A DNA stretch of 64,000 nucleotides from Kribbella sp. ALI-6-A (GTDB lineage: Bacteria; Actinomycetota; Actinomycetes; Propionibacteriales; Kribbellaceae). The DNA lies in contig NZ_MTQN01000012.1 in NCBI RefSeq assembly GCF_001984195.1, positions 310,001 through 374,000 on the forward strand, in the 5' to 3' direction. The notes beneath the pieces were generated by a model, which made no database searches, was not told the origin of the DNA, and saw nothing but the letters and a program-made list of their open reading frames with translations. The position numbers were made by a program, and so were the translations under genes. Positions 1-9,039 of the stretch are shown in pieces (positions within the stretch are counted from its first letter, which is position 1; each line of letters opens with the position of its first letter).

Positions 1-703
1 CCGGCTGCGCGCCGGGGAGTTCGACGACGTCTTCCCCGGCGAGCTCGCGCTGGTGGAGGACTACCAGGTCAGCCGCCACACCGTCCGCCAGGCGCTCAGC
101 CAGCTCCGCGCCGACGGCCTGATCGTGGCCGAACGCGGCCGCCAGCCGCGCGTCGCGACCGCCCCGGAGATCCGCCAGCCGATGGGCGCCCTCTACAGCT
201 TGTTCTCCTCGGTCGAGGCGTCCGGCCTGACCCAGCACAGCGTCGTCCGCGCGCTCGACATCCGCGCCGACGGCGTGATCGCCAGCCGGCTCGACCTGGA
301 GGCGTCGATCCCGCTCGTTTATCTCGAACGCGTCCGGTTCGCCGGTGACGAACCGCTCGCCCTCGACCGCGTCTGGCTTCCCGCCGCCGTCGCCGAAAGC
401 CTGCTCGACGCCGACTTCAGCCACACCAGCCTGTACGCCGAGCTGGCGGCCCGCACCGGCCTCCGTCTCGACCACGGCCGCGAGGACATCCGCGCCGTCA
501 ACCCCACCCCGGCCGAGCGAGCCCTGCTGCACTGCCCCGCCGGAGCCGCGGTCTTCTCCATCAACCGCCTCGCCCATGCCCAGGGCCGTCCGCTCGAGTG
601 GCGGCACACCGTCGTCCGGGGCGACCGTTTCGCGCTGGCCGCCGAGTTCTCGGCCCACCAGGGCTACCGGCTCACCTCGGCGACCGGCAGCAACCTGGCC
701 TGA
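1..703 (+). CDS. GntR-family transcriptional regulator with UTRA domain (5' partial)
   Basis: The reading frame is open from the left edge, so the true start lies outside the window; the GTG at 53 is internal. Residues just inside the edge match the end of a GntR winged helix (LVEDYQVSRHTVRQALSQL, the recognition helix). The remaining 170 residues look like a UTRA effector-binding domain of the HutC/FarR subfamily, with the typical PLVYLERVRFAGDEPLALDR segment. Such proteins repress sugar or amino-acid uptake genes and release DNA on ligand binding. The target is unknown because the upstream gene is missing. A perfect 16-bp stem terminator follows the stop. Confidence 0.85.
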   Translation, partial: RLRAGEFDDVFPGELALVEDYQVSRHTVRQALSQLRADGLIVAERGRQPRVATAPEIRQPMGALYSLFSSVEASGLTQHSVVRALDIRADGVIASRLDLEASIPLVYLERVRFAGDEPLALDRVWLPAAVAESLLDADFSHTSLYAELAARTGLRLDHGREDIRAVNPTPAERALLHCPAGAAVFSINRLAHAQGRPLEWRHTVVRGDRFALAAEFSAHQGYRLTSATGSNLA

Positions 704-707
704 CCGG

Positions 708-750
708 TTCACGCCGGGCGCGTTGGCCGCTGGGACGCGCCCGGCGTGAA
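708..750. terminator. Bidirectional hairpin between convergent genes
   Basis: A perfect 16-bp inverted repeat (TTCACGCCGGGCGCGT at 708-723 and its complement at 735-750) with an 11-nt loop lies between the stop of the GntR gene and the stop of the convergent metallo-hydrolase gene. It has no long U-tract, which is normal for high-GC actinomycetes. Confidence 0.85.
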
Positions 751-754
751 GCTT

Positions 755-1678
755 CTACAAGGTGATCGACTGCAGGTGATCCACGGTCCGGAACTCGGCG
801 CCAGAAGCAACTACTGACGCCCGCAGCTTTGCCAACCCACCCCAGTCGACCGCCGGCTCGTCGAGCGGTTCGTCGAAGTCGTCCCAGTGCGTCGCGATCA
901 CCAGCGGCACCGGTTTCAGCGTGGCCAGCAGGCGATCGGTCACGCCGGGCTCCCCGCCAGGAGCCGCCAGCACGACGTCCACCTGCAAGTCCTTCATCGC
1001 CACCGGATCGAACCCGGCCGTGCTCAGGCTGAGGATCCGCAGCCCACCGATCGTGATCACGTACGCGAGCGTGCCGCCCTCGACCAGATCGGCGATCGTC
1101 CGCGGCTTGGCCGGTACGGCGCCCGGCCGCGTCCCCGGGAACGCGAACTGGTGCCGCGCCCCGCCACATGAGTGCAGCGAGCGGAACACCTCGATCGTGA
1201 ATCCGCTGAACGGCAGGTACTCACCCCCGACCACCTGCGACAGCTGGTCTTCCGGCGCCCGCAACGCCCGTAGCAGGTTGAGATGCGTCTCGTTGCCGAA
1301 CACCGTCGCCTTCGTCCGCCGGGCGACGTACGGGACGTCGGGCAGGTGGTCGTAGTGCCCGTGATGCACGAGGATCGCGTCGGCCTTGGTCACGTACTTG
1401 TCGATCACGCTCGGCTTGCTGACGATCCGCGTCGACGCGTCGGCACCCTCCGGCGCGTAGGTCCCGGTGCGGAACCGGGTCAGCCACGGATCGGTGAGCA
1501 CGACCGAGTCCCCACACCGGATCTGCCACGCGTGATTGCCCCACCAGGTCAGCTCCACCGGCTGCCGTTCGGCCGCCCGCTCGTCCGCTGTCGCCGCCCG
1601 TAGTCCGGCCGCACTGCCGGCAACACCCACCGCCGCGACCGCGGCGCCTCTGAGAACGCCTCTCCGGCTCACTGTCAT
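755..1678 (-). CDS. Tat-exported metallo-beta-lactamase-fold hydrolase
   Basis: A 307-aa protein. The N-terminus is a twin-arginine signal (SRRGVLRG at residues 4-11, then an Ala/Val-rich hydrophobic stretch ending near residue 30), so it should be exported folded. The metal site is visible as HHGHYDHL (H106, H108, D110, H111), the HxHxDH signature of the metallo-beta-lactamase superfamily. Overall layout resembles UlaG-type or NAPE-PLD-like hydrolases more than true beta-lactamases. The substrate cannot be told. It is divergent from the LysR gene at 1795, a common arrangement for a regulator and its target. Confidence 0.85.
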   Translation of the reverse strand: MTVSRRGVLRGAAVAAVGVAGSAAGLRAATADERAAERQPVELTWWGNHAWQIRCGDSVVLTDPWLTRFRTGTYAPEGADASTRIVSKPSVIDKYVTKADAILVHHGHYDHLPDVPYVARRTKATVFGNETHLNLLRALRAPEDQLSQVVGGEYLPFSGFTIEVFRSLHSCGGARHQFAFPGTRPGAVPAKPRTIADLVEGGTLAYVITIGGLRILSLSTAGFDPVAMKDLQVDVVLAAPGGEPGVTDRLLATLKPVPLVIATHWDDFDEPLDEPAVDWGGLAKLRASVVASGAEFRTVDHLQSITL

Positions 1679-1794
1679 CCCTAGGTCTCCTCACCTCGAC
1701 TGCCTTCAGTCAAAGCTAGGGACCGAGACGATGTCGAATATGCTCTTACACATGATCCGATTGCCTGCACATATCAGCCCAGGTCAGCCGAGTC

Positions 1795-2670
1795 ATGCTC
1801 ACTGAACGACACCTGCAAATCTTTGTGGCGCTCGCCGACGAGCAGCACTTCGGCGACGCGGCCCGGGTCATCGGGATCACCCAGCCACCGCTCTCCCAGG
1901 GCCTGCGCCGCTTGGAGGCCCTGGTCGGCGCCAAGCTCTTCGAACGCGGACCCGGCCGAGTGCAGCTCACTCCTGCCGGCGCGGCGCTGCTGCCGTACGC
2001 CCGACGCGCTCTGGGCTCGCTGGAGGAGTTCCATCACGCTGCCGGCGCTCAGGACCCAGAGGGCCCCGAGCTACGTCTTGGCCTCACTCCAGAGGTCCCA
2101 CCCGCTCTTGGTGCTGCCGTAGCCGCTGCACTGCCAAGTGGCCGAGTCACAGTCGTCACTGCTCCGACCAGCCAGCTCCTGCCGCAGCTGACCTCGACGC
2201 GCTTGCACCTGGCCGTCGTACTCCACCCTGCTGTGCTGGACGGGTTGGAGGCCGGGCCGATCACTCTCCTGCCGACCGAAGCCCTCGTACCGACCACGTT
2301 GCACCCGGACGACGGCGTACCGCTGACGTTGCGCGAGCTGGACGGGCTGCCGATCGCCGTACGGCCGCGCGCTGAAGCACCGGCCGCCAGAGACCTCGTG
2401 CTGGACACGCTGGATCTGCACCGGCCCACCGGCGGCACTGTCGTCGTCACTGACGAGCGGGCAGCCCTGGCCATGGCCGCTGCGGGCCAGGCCATCGTCG
2501 TGACACCCGACTCCTCACTTCACGCGGCCGGACTCGGCCGCCACCCGATCGTCGATGACCCACTGCCGGTCCGGCTCCGACTCGTCTGGCCCGCCGCCCG
2601 TACGCCGTCCGCCCTGCTGCCCGACGCCCTGCACCGGATCGCCCGCGCCTTGGCGGAGCCGAGCTCGTGA
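1795..2670 (+). CDS. LysR-family transcriptional regulator
   Basis: A 291-aa protein with the LysR helix-turn-helix at residues 18-50 (HFGDAARVIGITQPPLSQG and LRRLEALVGAKLFERG) and a C-terminal periplasmic-binding-protein-like effector domain. It lies divergent from the Tat-exported metallo-hydrolase gene with 116 bp between starts, so autoregulation and control of that gene are likely by the usual LysR rule. Its stop overlaps the GTG start of the serine hydrolase gene by 4 bases (GTGA), so the two are co-transcribed. Confidence 0.9.
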   Translation: MLTERHLQIFVALADEQHFGDAARVIGITQPPLSQGLRRLEALVGAKLFERGPGRVQLTPAGAALLPYARRALGSLEEFHHAAGAQDPEGPELRLGLTPEVPPALGAAVAAALPSGRVTVVTAPTSQLLPQLTSTRLHLAVVLHPAVLDGLEAGPITLLPTEALVPTTLHPDDGVPLTLRELDGLPIAVRPRAEAPAARDLVLDTLDLHRPTGGTVVVTDERAALAMAAAGQAIVVTPDSSLHAAGLGRHPIVDDPLPVRLRLVWPAARTPSALLPDALHRIARALAEPSS

Positions 2671-3539
2671 ACGCCCAGCTCCGCGGCATCTTCGACGACG
2701 CCGGCGCCCGCGGCTGGCTGCACGCGACCTCGCTCGACCGGCCCGACGAGGCGATCGCCCTGGACGCCGACCACGTCGTACCGATGGCGTCGGTGTACAA
2801 ACTCCCGCTGGTGATCGCGTTCGCCGAACTGGTCGACCGCGGCGAGCTGGACCCGCGAGAGCCCATCACGCTCCGGCCGGAAGATCGTACGCCCGGCCCC
2901 ACCGGCCTTTCGATCTTCAGCGACCCGGTCACGATGTCCCTGCGCGACCTGGCCGCGTCGACGATGACCCTGTCCGACAACGCCGCCGCCGACGCGCTGC
3001 TGGAGATCGTCGGGCTCGACCGCGTCGCGGACTTCCTCCGGCGTCAAGGCCTCGCTGACACCCGGATCCGGCGCGGCACGGCCGGCAACCTGCGCGAGCT
3101 GGTACGCCGTACGCGGGCCGACGACGCCGACGCCGCACTCGCCGTCCTGGCGGACAACGACACCACCGACCCGTCCGGCGTCTACGAGGCCGCCAACGCC
3201 TCGGCGACCACCGCGCGGGACATGACGACGCTGCTGCGAGCGCTCTGGTCCGGCGAGTTGCTGTCCCCGGACCAGACCGCCTTCGTGCAACGGCTGATGT
3301 CCCTCCAGATCTTCACCCAACGGATCGCGTCGGCGTTCCCGCACGACGCCGTCCGCGTCTACGGCAAGACCGGGACCTTCGGCGCGCTGCGCCACGAGGT
3401 CGGCGTCGTCGAACTGCCCGGCGGCCCGACCGTCGCGGTCGCCGTGTTCACCCGGGCCGCGCGCGCCGACCGGCGCCTGCCGCGGGTCGACGCGGCGATC
3501 GGCCAGGCCACCCGGTACGCCGTCGACCGCCTGCGCTGA
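2667..3539 (+). CDS. Class A beta-lactamase-like serine hydrolase
   Basis: A 290-aa protein with all three penicillin-recognising motifs: SVYK (S42, K45), SDN (103-105) and KTG (234-236). Length and motif spacing fit class A beta-lactamases or their non-lactamase relatives. No signal peptide is evident, which argues against a secreted resistance enzyme and for a cytoplasmic esterase or amidase role, unless the start is wrong. It is translationally coupled to the LysR gene (GTGA overlap), an arrangement known for regulated beta-lactamases (AmpR-like) although those are divergent. Confidence 0.85.
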   Translation: MNAQLRGIFDDAGARGWLHATSLDRPDEAIALDADHVVPMASVYKLPLVIAFAELVDRGELDPREPITLRPEDRTPGPTGLSIFSDPVTMSLRDLAASTMTLSDNAAADALLEIVGLDRVADFLRRQGLADTRIRRGTAGNLRELVRRTRADDADAALAVLADNDTTDPSGVYEAANASATTARDMTTLLRALWSGELLSPDQTAFVQRLMSLQIFTQRIASAFPHDAVRVYGKTGTFGALRHEVGVVELPGGPTVAVAVFTRAARADRRLPRVDAAIGQATRYAVDRLR

Positions 3540-3546
3540 TCCGGTC

Positions 3547-3942
3547 TCAGTCGGTCACCACGGCGTACGCCTCGACCTCGAGCAGCAGCTCGGGACGGAA
3601 GAGCCCGACCACCTGGACCGCCGTACTGGCCGGTGGGTTCGCGGTGTCGACGTGCTCGTCGCGGGCCACCCGGACGGCGGGCAGGATCGCCAGGTCGGTG
3701 ACGTAGAAGTTGAGCTTGACCACGTCGGCGAAGGTAGCGCCGGCCGCGGCCAGGCAGGCGTCCAGGTTCGCGAACACCTGCCGCGCCTGCGCCGCCGGAT
3801 CCCCCGCACCGACGACCTCTCCCGCGGCGTCGAGCGCGACCTGCCCGGCGATCGCGACCCACCGCCCGGTGCCGGTCACGACATGGCTGTACCCGTTGCC
3901 TGCGGCAACACCCTGCGGCGTCGGATAGGAAAGCTGACTCAC
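3547..3942 (-). CDS. RidA/YjgF/YER057c/UK114 family protein
   Basis: A 131-aa protein when started at the GTG at 3942, which sits 7 nt after a perfect AGGAGG. A longer frame exists to 3996 but lacks that site. Family features include the N-terminal GVAAGNGYSHVV segment, IAGQVALD, and the conserved internal QVFANLDACLAAAG. RidA proteins hydrolyse reactive enamine/imine intermediates made by PLP enzymes, or act in catabolic pathways. The family arginine in the C-terminal third (R at the expected IPAVRVARDE position) is present. Convergent with the serine hydrolase gene. Confidence 0.88.
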   Translation of the reverse strand: MSQLSYPTPQGVAAGNGYSHVVTGTGRWVAIAGQVALDAAGEVVGAGDPAAQARQVFANLDACLAAAGATFADVVKLNFYVTDLAILPAVRVARDEHVDTANPPASTAVQVVGLFRPELLLEVEAYAVVTD

Positions 3943-4066
3943 AAGACTCCTCCTGAGATCTGACCGGGCCTCCATCCTGCCACCGTCGCGAACCATGGCT
4001 CGAAATCATCGGCGGCACCTGGTCTCCGCGCCGGCCTTTGACTTCAAGTGCACTCGAACTGCTGAG

Positions 4067-4876
4067 ATGTCGATCATGAACGACTGGGGCATCGAGCGGC
4101 TCGACCTGGCCGCGTACCTGAACCGCGTCGGCCGGACCGGCGCGCAACTCGACGTATCGGCCAAGACGCTGCAGGACCTGCACGCGGCGCACGTCCGGGC
4201 CATCCCGTTCGAGAACGTCGACGTCATTCTGGGCACGCATCCCGGCCTGGAGCTCGACGTCGTCCAGGCCAAGCTGGTCGGGCGGCAACGCGGGGGCTAC
4301 TGCTACGAGCACGCGCTGCTGTTCGCCGCCGTACTGGAAACACTGGGCTTCGAGGTCGAGCGCCGGGTCGCCAGGGTCCAGCCGCATCTGTCCGGGCCGC
4401 GGACCCACATGAACCTGCTGGTCCGGGTGGACGGGGAGGAGTGGCTCGCCGACGTCGGCTTCGGTGCCGGCGTCCTGCACCCGATGCCGCTGGAAGACGG
4501 AGCGATCGTCGACCAGGGCGGCTGGGATCACCGGCTGACGCAGGACGGCCGGACCTGGACGCTGTCGAAGCGGACTCCGGACGGCTGGGAGCCGCAGCAC
4601 GCGACGACCGACGAACCGCAGCGCCTGATCGACTACGAGGTCTACCACCACTACGTCGCGACCCACCCGCGTTCGCCGTTCTCGCACAAGCTCGTGGTGA
4701 TGCGCCTCGACGACGGCGTCAGCCGCCGCCTGGTCGGCACCGACCTCACCACCGAGTACGCCGACGGCCGGACCGAGCACCGCACGCTCGCCGCCGACGA
4801 GCTCGGCGAGGCACTGGCCGCGCTCGACGTCGTCCTCAACGACGAGGAGCTGGACCGGCTGCAACTGCGGCGCTAG
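4067..4876 (+). CDS. nat: Arylamine N-acetyltransferase (NAT)
   Basis: About 270 aa. The Cys-His-Asp catalytic triad is clear: C79 in RGGYCYEHA, H114 in SGPRTHMNL and D129 in WLADVGFGAG. NATs transfer acetyl from acetyl-CoA to arylamines and hydrazines; in actinomycetes they act in detoxification or amide formation in natural-product pathways. The frame opens at 3995, but ATG codons at 4067 or 4076 fit the family N-terminus (the conserved ERLDLAAYLNRVG). The 3' end overlaps the convergent flavin reductase gene by 41 bp. Confidence 0.9.
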   Translation: MSIMNDWGIERLDLAAYLNRVGRTGAQLDVSAKTLQDLHAAHVRAIPFENVDVILGTHPGLELDVVQAKLVGRQRGGYCYEHALLFAAVLETLGFEVERRVARVQPHLSGPRTHMNLLVRVDGEEWLADVGFGAGVLHPMPLEDGAIVDQGGWDHRLTQDGRTWTLSKRTPDGWEPQHATTDEPQRLIDYEVYHHYVATHPRSPFSHKLVVMRLDDGVSRRLVGTDLTTEYADGRTEHRTLAADELGEALAALDVVLNDEELDRLQLRR

Positions 4877-5471
4877 GCGTTTCCGTCCGGAAGCTCTCCC
4901 CTAGCTGCTCACCGAGCCCGAAGTAGTGGCGGAAGTTGTAGATCAGCGGGGACCAGGCCCGGGGATCGACGTACGACGTACCCGGTACGACGATCTCCGC
5001 GGCCGCGTGCACCCGGAGCACCGTCGCCTGCACGACGAGAAAGTTGCCGCCGGCATCCAGCTCGGCTCGGACGGCGACGGCCTCGAACTGGAGTGGGCAC
5101 TCGGCCACCCTCGGCGGCGCGACCAGCTCGGACGCCTGCGCGGTCAGGCCGGCCGCCTCGAACTTGCGCGGCTCGTGGCGAAAGCGGTCGCGCTTGTGCT
5201 CCGGCACGGGATCGCTTCCGGTCAGGGCGGCCAGTCGCTCGACGGCTCGCCACTGCGCGGGCGACGGGTAGTTGACGACCAGTTCGGGCCGGCTGCGCAG
5301 GTTCGTCCCGGTCCGGCCGTCGGGGCCGAGGCCGAGCACGACGACGTCGCCGAGCGCCCACGCCGACGACATCGGCGCCAGGTTGCAGGTGCCGTCACCG
5401 TTGTCGGTGCTGAGCAGCGCGACCGGCGTACCGGCGTACAGGATGGAGGGCTCGATGGTGAGATGCGTCAT
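4836..5471 (-). CDS. Flavin reductase-like FMN-binding split-barrel protein
   Basis: About 211 aa from the ATG at 5471. The frame shows the split-barrel FMN-binding core (PVALLSTDNGDGTCNLAPM near the N-terminus, with the WALGDVVVLGLGPDGRTGTN segment contacting FMN in the family) followed by a flavin-reductase-type C-terminus. Such proteins reduce or bind FMN for partner monooxygenases. No monooxygenase is next to it. It is divergent from the HTH gene at 5537 and overlaps nat tail-to-tail. Confidence 0.75.
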   Translation of the reverse strand: MTHLTIEPSILYAGTPVALLSTDNGDGTCNLAPMSSAWALGDVVVLGLGPDGRTGTNLRSRPELVVNYPSPAQWRAVERLAALTGSDPVPEHKRDRFRHEPRKFEAAGLTAQASELVAPPRVAECPLQFEAVAVRAELDAGGNFLVVQATVLRVHAAAEIVVPGTSYVDPRAWSPLIYNFRHYFGLGEQLGESFRTETPSAAVAAGPAPRR

Positions 5472-5536
5472 GCCGGCGAAACTAGGACCGGAAGACTTCG
5501 GTCCCGGCCGAACCGAGCGTGAGGCACGATGGGTGG

Positions 5537-6241
5537 GTGACATCGACCGAAGGGCAGGAGCTCGCCACCTGGGCCCGGATGCTGGCCGACGGCACCCGCG
5601 CCACCGTCTGCCTCGCGCTGCTGGACGGCCGCGCGTGGACCGCGACGGAACTCGCCATGCTGGCCGGAGTCTCCCGCCCGACGATCAGTGAGCACCTGAA
5701 TCTGCTGGTCGAAGGCGGCCTGCTGGCCGAGGTCCGCCAGGGCCGCCACCGGTACGTCGAACTGGCCGGGCCGGAGACCGCGCAGCTGCTGGAGGGACTG
5801 TCCGCGCTGGCTCCCCGGCGTACGGAGATCGCGAACAGCCTCAAGGCCGTCAGCCGCCGCGACGCCTTCGCGCGCGCCCGCACCTGCTACGACCACCTGG
5901 CCGGCCGGCTCGGTGTCGCCGTCATCGACACGATGACCGAGCGCGGACTGCTCGACTGGTCCGACGGGCTCGCGTTGACCCCCGACGGGACACGCTGGCT
6001 GGAGGATCTCGGAGTCGTGGTCAAGACCGGGCGCGGCCGGCCGCTCGTTCGCCCCTGCCTCGACGTGACCGAGCGCCGTCCCCACCTGGCGGGCGCGGTC
6101 GGCTCGGCCTTGTGCCGGCACGCGCTGGAGCAGGGCTGGGTCCGGCGGATCCCCGGCGGACGCGCCCTGAAGGCGACGGAATCGCTGACCGCTCTCGGCC
6201 TGCCCACCGGTGTGGTCCGGGAGCTGGCATCCAACCGGTGA
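5537..6241 (+). CDS. ArsR-type winged-helix transcriptional regulator
   Basis: About 234 aa. The N-terminal third carries an ArsR-like winged helix (ATELAMLAGVSRPTISEHLN, then LLAEVRQGRHRYVELAG as the wing). The long C-terminal part (residues 95-234) includes RARTCYDHLAGRLGV and GLALTPDGTRWLEDLGV, a companion domain seen in large actinobacterial ArsR proteins. The GTG at 5537 is taken as the start; another in-frame GTG lies at 5519. It diverges from the flavin reductase gene, its likely target. Confidence 0.85.
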   Translation: MTSTEGQELATWARMLADGTRATVCLALLDGRAWTATELAMLAGVSRPTISEHLNLLVEGGLLAEVRQGRHRYVELAGPETAQLLEGLSALAPRRTEIANSLKAVSRRDAFARARTCYDHLAGRLGVAVIDTMTERGLLDWSDGLALTPDGTRWLEDLGVVVKTGRGRPLVRPCLDVTERRPHLAGAVGSALCRHALEQGWVRRIPGGRALKATESLTALGLPTGVVRELASNR

Positions 6242-6304
6242 GATTCTTGCCCGGGAACACGCACTCGGCGCGCACATGTCGGCGGGAGCGCCTAGCCTTC
6301 GGCC

Positions 6305-6544
6305 ATGACTGGAATCGAGCCCGACACCGAGCTGGTGTCCCGCCTCCCACTGCCCAGCCATGTCATCGTCGAGGTCGACGGCGCCTGGCGCCGCGCTTGG
6401 CTGATCGGCCGGGAGCACGAGGACGCGGGATGGACCGGCATGGTGCAGTACGAGGGCGACGACGGCGTCGAGCGGACCGAGCGGCTTCCGGCCGACCGGA
6501 TCGCGGCGCCGGAGCCGGACCGACCGACTGAGCCAGCGTCGTAG
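6305..6544 (+). CDS. Small conserved-type hypothetical protein (79 aa)
   Basis: A short acidic protein, with VIVEVDGAWRRAWLIGREHE suggesting a small beta-barrel (SH3 or Tudor-like) fold by pattern only. The ATG at 6305 follows a GGC-rich leader with no strong Shine-Dalgarno. It is followed within 20 bases by a strong terminator, which supports a real transcription unit. Function unknown. Confidence 0.6.
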   Translation: MTGIEPDTELVSRLPLPSHVIVEVDGAWRRAWLIGREHEDAGWTGMVQYEGDDGVERTERLPADRIAAPEPDRPTEPAS

Positions 6545-6562
6545 GAGGAACGACCACAACGA

Positions 6563-6590
6563 GGCCCCCGGGGAGACTTCCTCGGGGGCC
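6563..6590 (+). terminator. Rho-independent-type terminator
   Basis: A 12-bp stem with one mismatch (GGCCCCCGGGGA / TCCTCGGGGGCC, 4-nt loop) followed by TTGCTGTG, 19 bases after the stop of the 79-aa gene. Confidence 0.85.
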
Positions 6591-6755
6591 TTGCTGTGTA
6601 ACGGCCTGTTTCGGGGCGCCTCGCGCGAAAGCGGATCTCGCCCCAGGCCCTTCGGGCGGTTGACCTGGGGCGAGAGCCAGCGTTACACCCTCTGTATCGG
6701 TGGCGCCACGGCCGGTGTTACACGCGTCAGCGACTTTTTCTGCGCCGGCAGCTGG

Positions 6756-7430
6756 TCAGGACAGTTTGCGGGTCGCGATCAGCCGCTGGGCGACGTCGCG
6801 CAGCTTGACGTTGTTGTCCTGGGAGTACCGGCGCAGGACGGCGAACGCCTGCTCGTCGGTCAGGTCGAAGCGTTCCATCAGGATCCCCTGCGCCTGGCCG
6901 ATCAGCTTGCGGGCATCGATCGCCTGCCACAGCGTCGACTCGCTCCGGGCGTTGGAGACGGCGACCGCCGCGTGGTCGGCGAACACCTGCGCGATCACGT
7001 CGTCGTTGGGGTCGAAGCGGTCGGTCTCCCGGTCGTACAGGTTCAGCACGCCGACCGTCGTGGTCGGCGTCCGGAGCCGGACGCTGAGCACGCTGCGCAG
7101 CCCGACGTCGGCGATCCCGTCCGCCCAGCGCGGCCAGCGCGGATCCTCGGGCACGCGTCCGCTGACCACGCTCTTCTCGACCTGGACGACGCTGAAGCTC
7201 GGGCCCTCGCCGGTCTCCATCTGTACCCGGTCGGCTTCCTCGACCAGCGCGTCGGTCGCGGTCGCCGACTCCAGCCGGCCGCCGCGGTGCACCAGCAGCA
7301 GGCTGGCGTGAGTGGTACCGATCCGGGGCAGCACGAACTCCAGGAACCGTTCGGCTGTCTGTTCCACATCGGGCTGCTCGTGCAGGACCTGGGCCATCCG
7401 GGCCAGCTCCTGGGCGAACTCGTCGCTCAC
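6756..7430 (-). CDS. GAF and ANTAR domain protein (antiterminator-type regulator)
   Basis: A 224-aa protein. Residues 1-160 form a GAF sensor domain (ASLLLVHRGGRLESA, LRSVLSVRL, VGVLNLYDRE). The last 60 residues are an ANTAR RNA-binding domain (AIDARKLIGQAQGILMERF, then AFAVLRRYSQDNNVKLRDVA). ANTAR proteins bind tandem RNA hairpins and prevent termination; GAF-ANTAR pairs are numerous in actinomycetes. A close paralogue with the same layout lies at 56485-57204, where the motif VGQAMGILMERF recurs. The stimulus is unknown. Confidence 0.92.
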   Translation of the reverse strand: MSDEFAQELARMAQVLHEQPDVEQTAERFLEFVLPRIGTTHASLLLVHRGGRLESATATDALVEEADRVQMETGEGPSFSVVQVEKSVVSGRVPEDPRWPRWADGIADVGLRSVLSVRLRTPTTTVGVLNLYDRETDRFDPNDDVIAQVFADHAAVAVSNARSESTLWQAIDARKLIGQAQGILMERFDLTDEQAFAVLRRYSQDNNVKLRDVAQRLIATRKLS

Positions 7431-7733
7431 CGCGCCCCCGCGCCCAAAGGCAGGGAGTCTGATCTCACCGGCTGCGTCCTCAGAGGTCGAAAGTCACCGC
7501 TGGCGGCATGCTGCGCCACCGGCTGACTTCCCAACCGCGATGAACTTTAACACCGACCGGACGCGCTTCCACGCGCCTCCCACCCGGGCAGCAGGCGACC
7601 CCGGTGCGTCGGGTCTGAACACCGGGGCCTGGAACGACTTGCCTCTCGAGCGACTTGCCCTTCCTGGCCATCAGGTGCCCCATCCGGCACCCCCCATGCG
7701 CTTTCGGACTGCCGGACTGCTCACACCCGGTTC
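7431..7733. other. Intergenic region with no recognised gene
   Basis: About 300 bp between two minus-strand genes. A short minus-strand frame starting MGHLMARKGKSLERQ is open across it but shows no family features or clear ribosome-binding site. I see no terminator or repeat. Confidence 0.4.
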
Positions 7734-8396
7734 TCAGAAGTGCACGGCGAGCAGGATCCGGCCTGTCTCCGAGCTGCGGATGTCGAGCGCGCGGATCTCG
7801 CTGCGGTGCAGCTTCGTGGTCGCGGCCGGGCGGACCGTCGTACCGGGTGAGGCGGTCCAGCTGGCGATCAGCGTCGACTTGCCGGACCGGTCGGTGACGA
7901 ACAGCTCGTAGCCGCGGGCGCGTTCGCTCGGGGTCGCCAGGTCGTCGTACCGGCAGCTGATCTCGATCGTCGTCCCCCACCGCTCCTCGACCAGCCGGGC
8001 GTCGGCGCTCAGCTTGCTGGCGACGGTCTGCGCCAGTACGACGTAGTCCCCCTCCGGCTCCTCACGGGCCAGGGGGACCGCCACCACCGCGCCGATCGCC
8101 GCAGCCGTGGCCGCTGTCGCCGCAACGATCCCGGCGAGCCGGAACCGCTGCCTGCGCCGATCACGCTCAGCGGCCTTGACCAGGCCGGGCAGCAGATTCG
8201 GCGGGCTGGGGTCGAGCGTGGCCAGCGCCTGATCCTTCGGCAGCATCCACAGAGCCTCGGGAACACCCTCCAGCGACGCCAGCTCGGCCGAGCATTCCTT
8301 GCACGTCCGCAGGTGGTCCTCGTAGGCGCGCCGCTCCTCGGCGGACAACGCGCCGAGCAGGTAGGCCGCGTCCCACTCCCGGTACGGGTCACTCAT
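7734..8396 (-). CDS. Zinc-binding anti-sigma factor (RskA/RslA type)
   Basis: About 220 aa. The N-terminal ZAS domain shows HLRTCKEC (H28, C32, C35), the HxxxCxxC motif of zinc anti-sigma factors. A membrane segment follows near residues 88-112, then an extracytoplasmic RskA-like C-terminal domain (ERARGYELFVTDRSGKSTL). Its ATG overlaps the stop of the sigma factor gene by 4 bases (ATGA). It should hold that sigma factor at the membrane until a redox or envelope signal releases it. Confidence 0.9.
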   Translation of the reverse strand: MSDPYREWDAAYLLGALSAEERRAYEDHLRTCKECSAELASLEGVPEALWMLPKDQALATLDPSPPNLLPGLVKAAERDRRRQRFRLAGIVAATAATAAAIGAVVAVPLAREEPEGDYVVLAQTVASKLSADARLVEERWGTTIEISCRYDDLATPSERARGYELFVTDRSGKSTLIASWTASPGTTVRPAATTKLHRSEIRALDIRSSETGRILLAVHF

Positions 8397-8938
8397 CCCT
8401 GCGTCACCCCCCTCTCCTGCAGCGCGAGCTTCAACGCCCGCATCCCGTAGTGCAGCCGCGACTTCACCGTGCCCGGCGGAATCCCGAGCTCCTTGGCGAT
8501 GTCCGTCACCGTCCGCCGGCCGTAGTACGCCCGGACGATCACCTGCCGGTGGTCCTCCGACAGCTGCGCCAGCGAGTCCGCCACCAGCCACGCGTCCAGT
8601 ACGGCGTTCGCATGATCAGCACTCGGCCGCTCCGGCAGGTCGCCACTGGCCACCTCCCGGTTGACCCGAGCACTCCGCCGATCGTCGATCACCAGATTCC
8701 GCGCCACCGTGAACAACCAGGCCCGCGCCCCCGCCTCGTCCTCACTCAGAATCTGCGGCCGCCGCCAAGCCCGCAACAACGTCTCCTGCACCACGTCCTC
8801 GGCCAGCCGGTCGTCCCCCGTCAACCGCACCACGAACCGCCACAACGAGGAAGCATGCACATCATGCAACTCCCGCAAAAGCGCCGCCCGATCCTCACCC
8901 ATCGGCACTCCCGCCCCGTCCGTCGCGACCCGTCCCAC
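8393..8938 (-). CDS. ECF RNA polymerase sigma factor, SigK/SigL-like
   Basis: Up to 181 aa. Region 2 is visible as LAEDVVQETLLRAWRRP and ARAWLFTVARNLVIDDRR, region 4 as LSEDHRQVIVRAYYGRRTVT and IAKELGIPPGTVKSRLHYG. An in-frame ATG 13 codons in (MGEDRAALL) is an alternative start. It is coupled by ATGA overlap to the zinc anti-sigma gene, so the pair resembles SigL-RslA or SigK-RskA. Its regulon is not visible here. Confidence 0.93.
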   Translation of the reverse strand: MGRVATDGAGVPMGEDRAALLRELHDVHASSLWRFVVRLTGDDRLAEDVVQETLLRAWRRPQILSEDEAGARAWLFTVARNLVIDDRRSARVNREVASGDLPERPSADHANAVLDAWLVADSLAQLSEDHRQVIVRAYYGRRTVTDIAKELGIPPGTVKSRLHYGMRALKLALQERGVTQG

Positions 8939-9039
8939 CCAGCATCCACCAGCCCACCCAAGAGGCTACTTCCCCCGGCCCCTTACCAGATCCAGTTGGC
9001 CACCCACCCCCCACACCTGCCACACTGTTCCCCACGCCA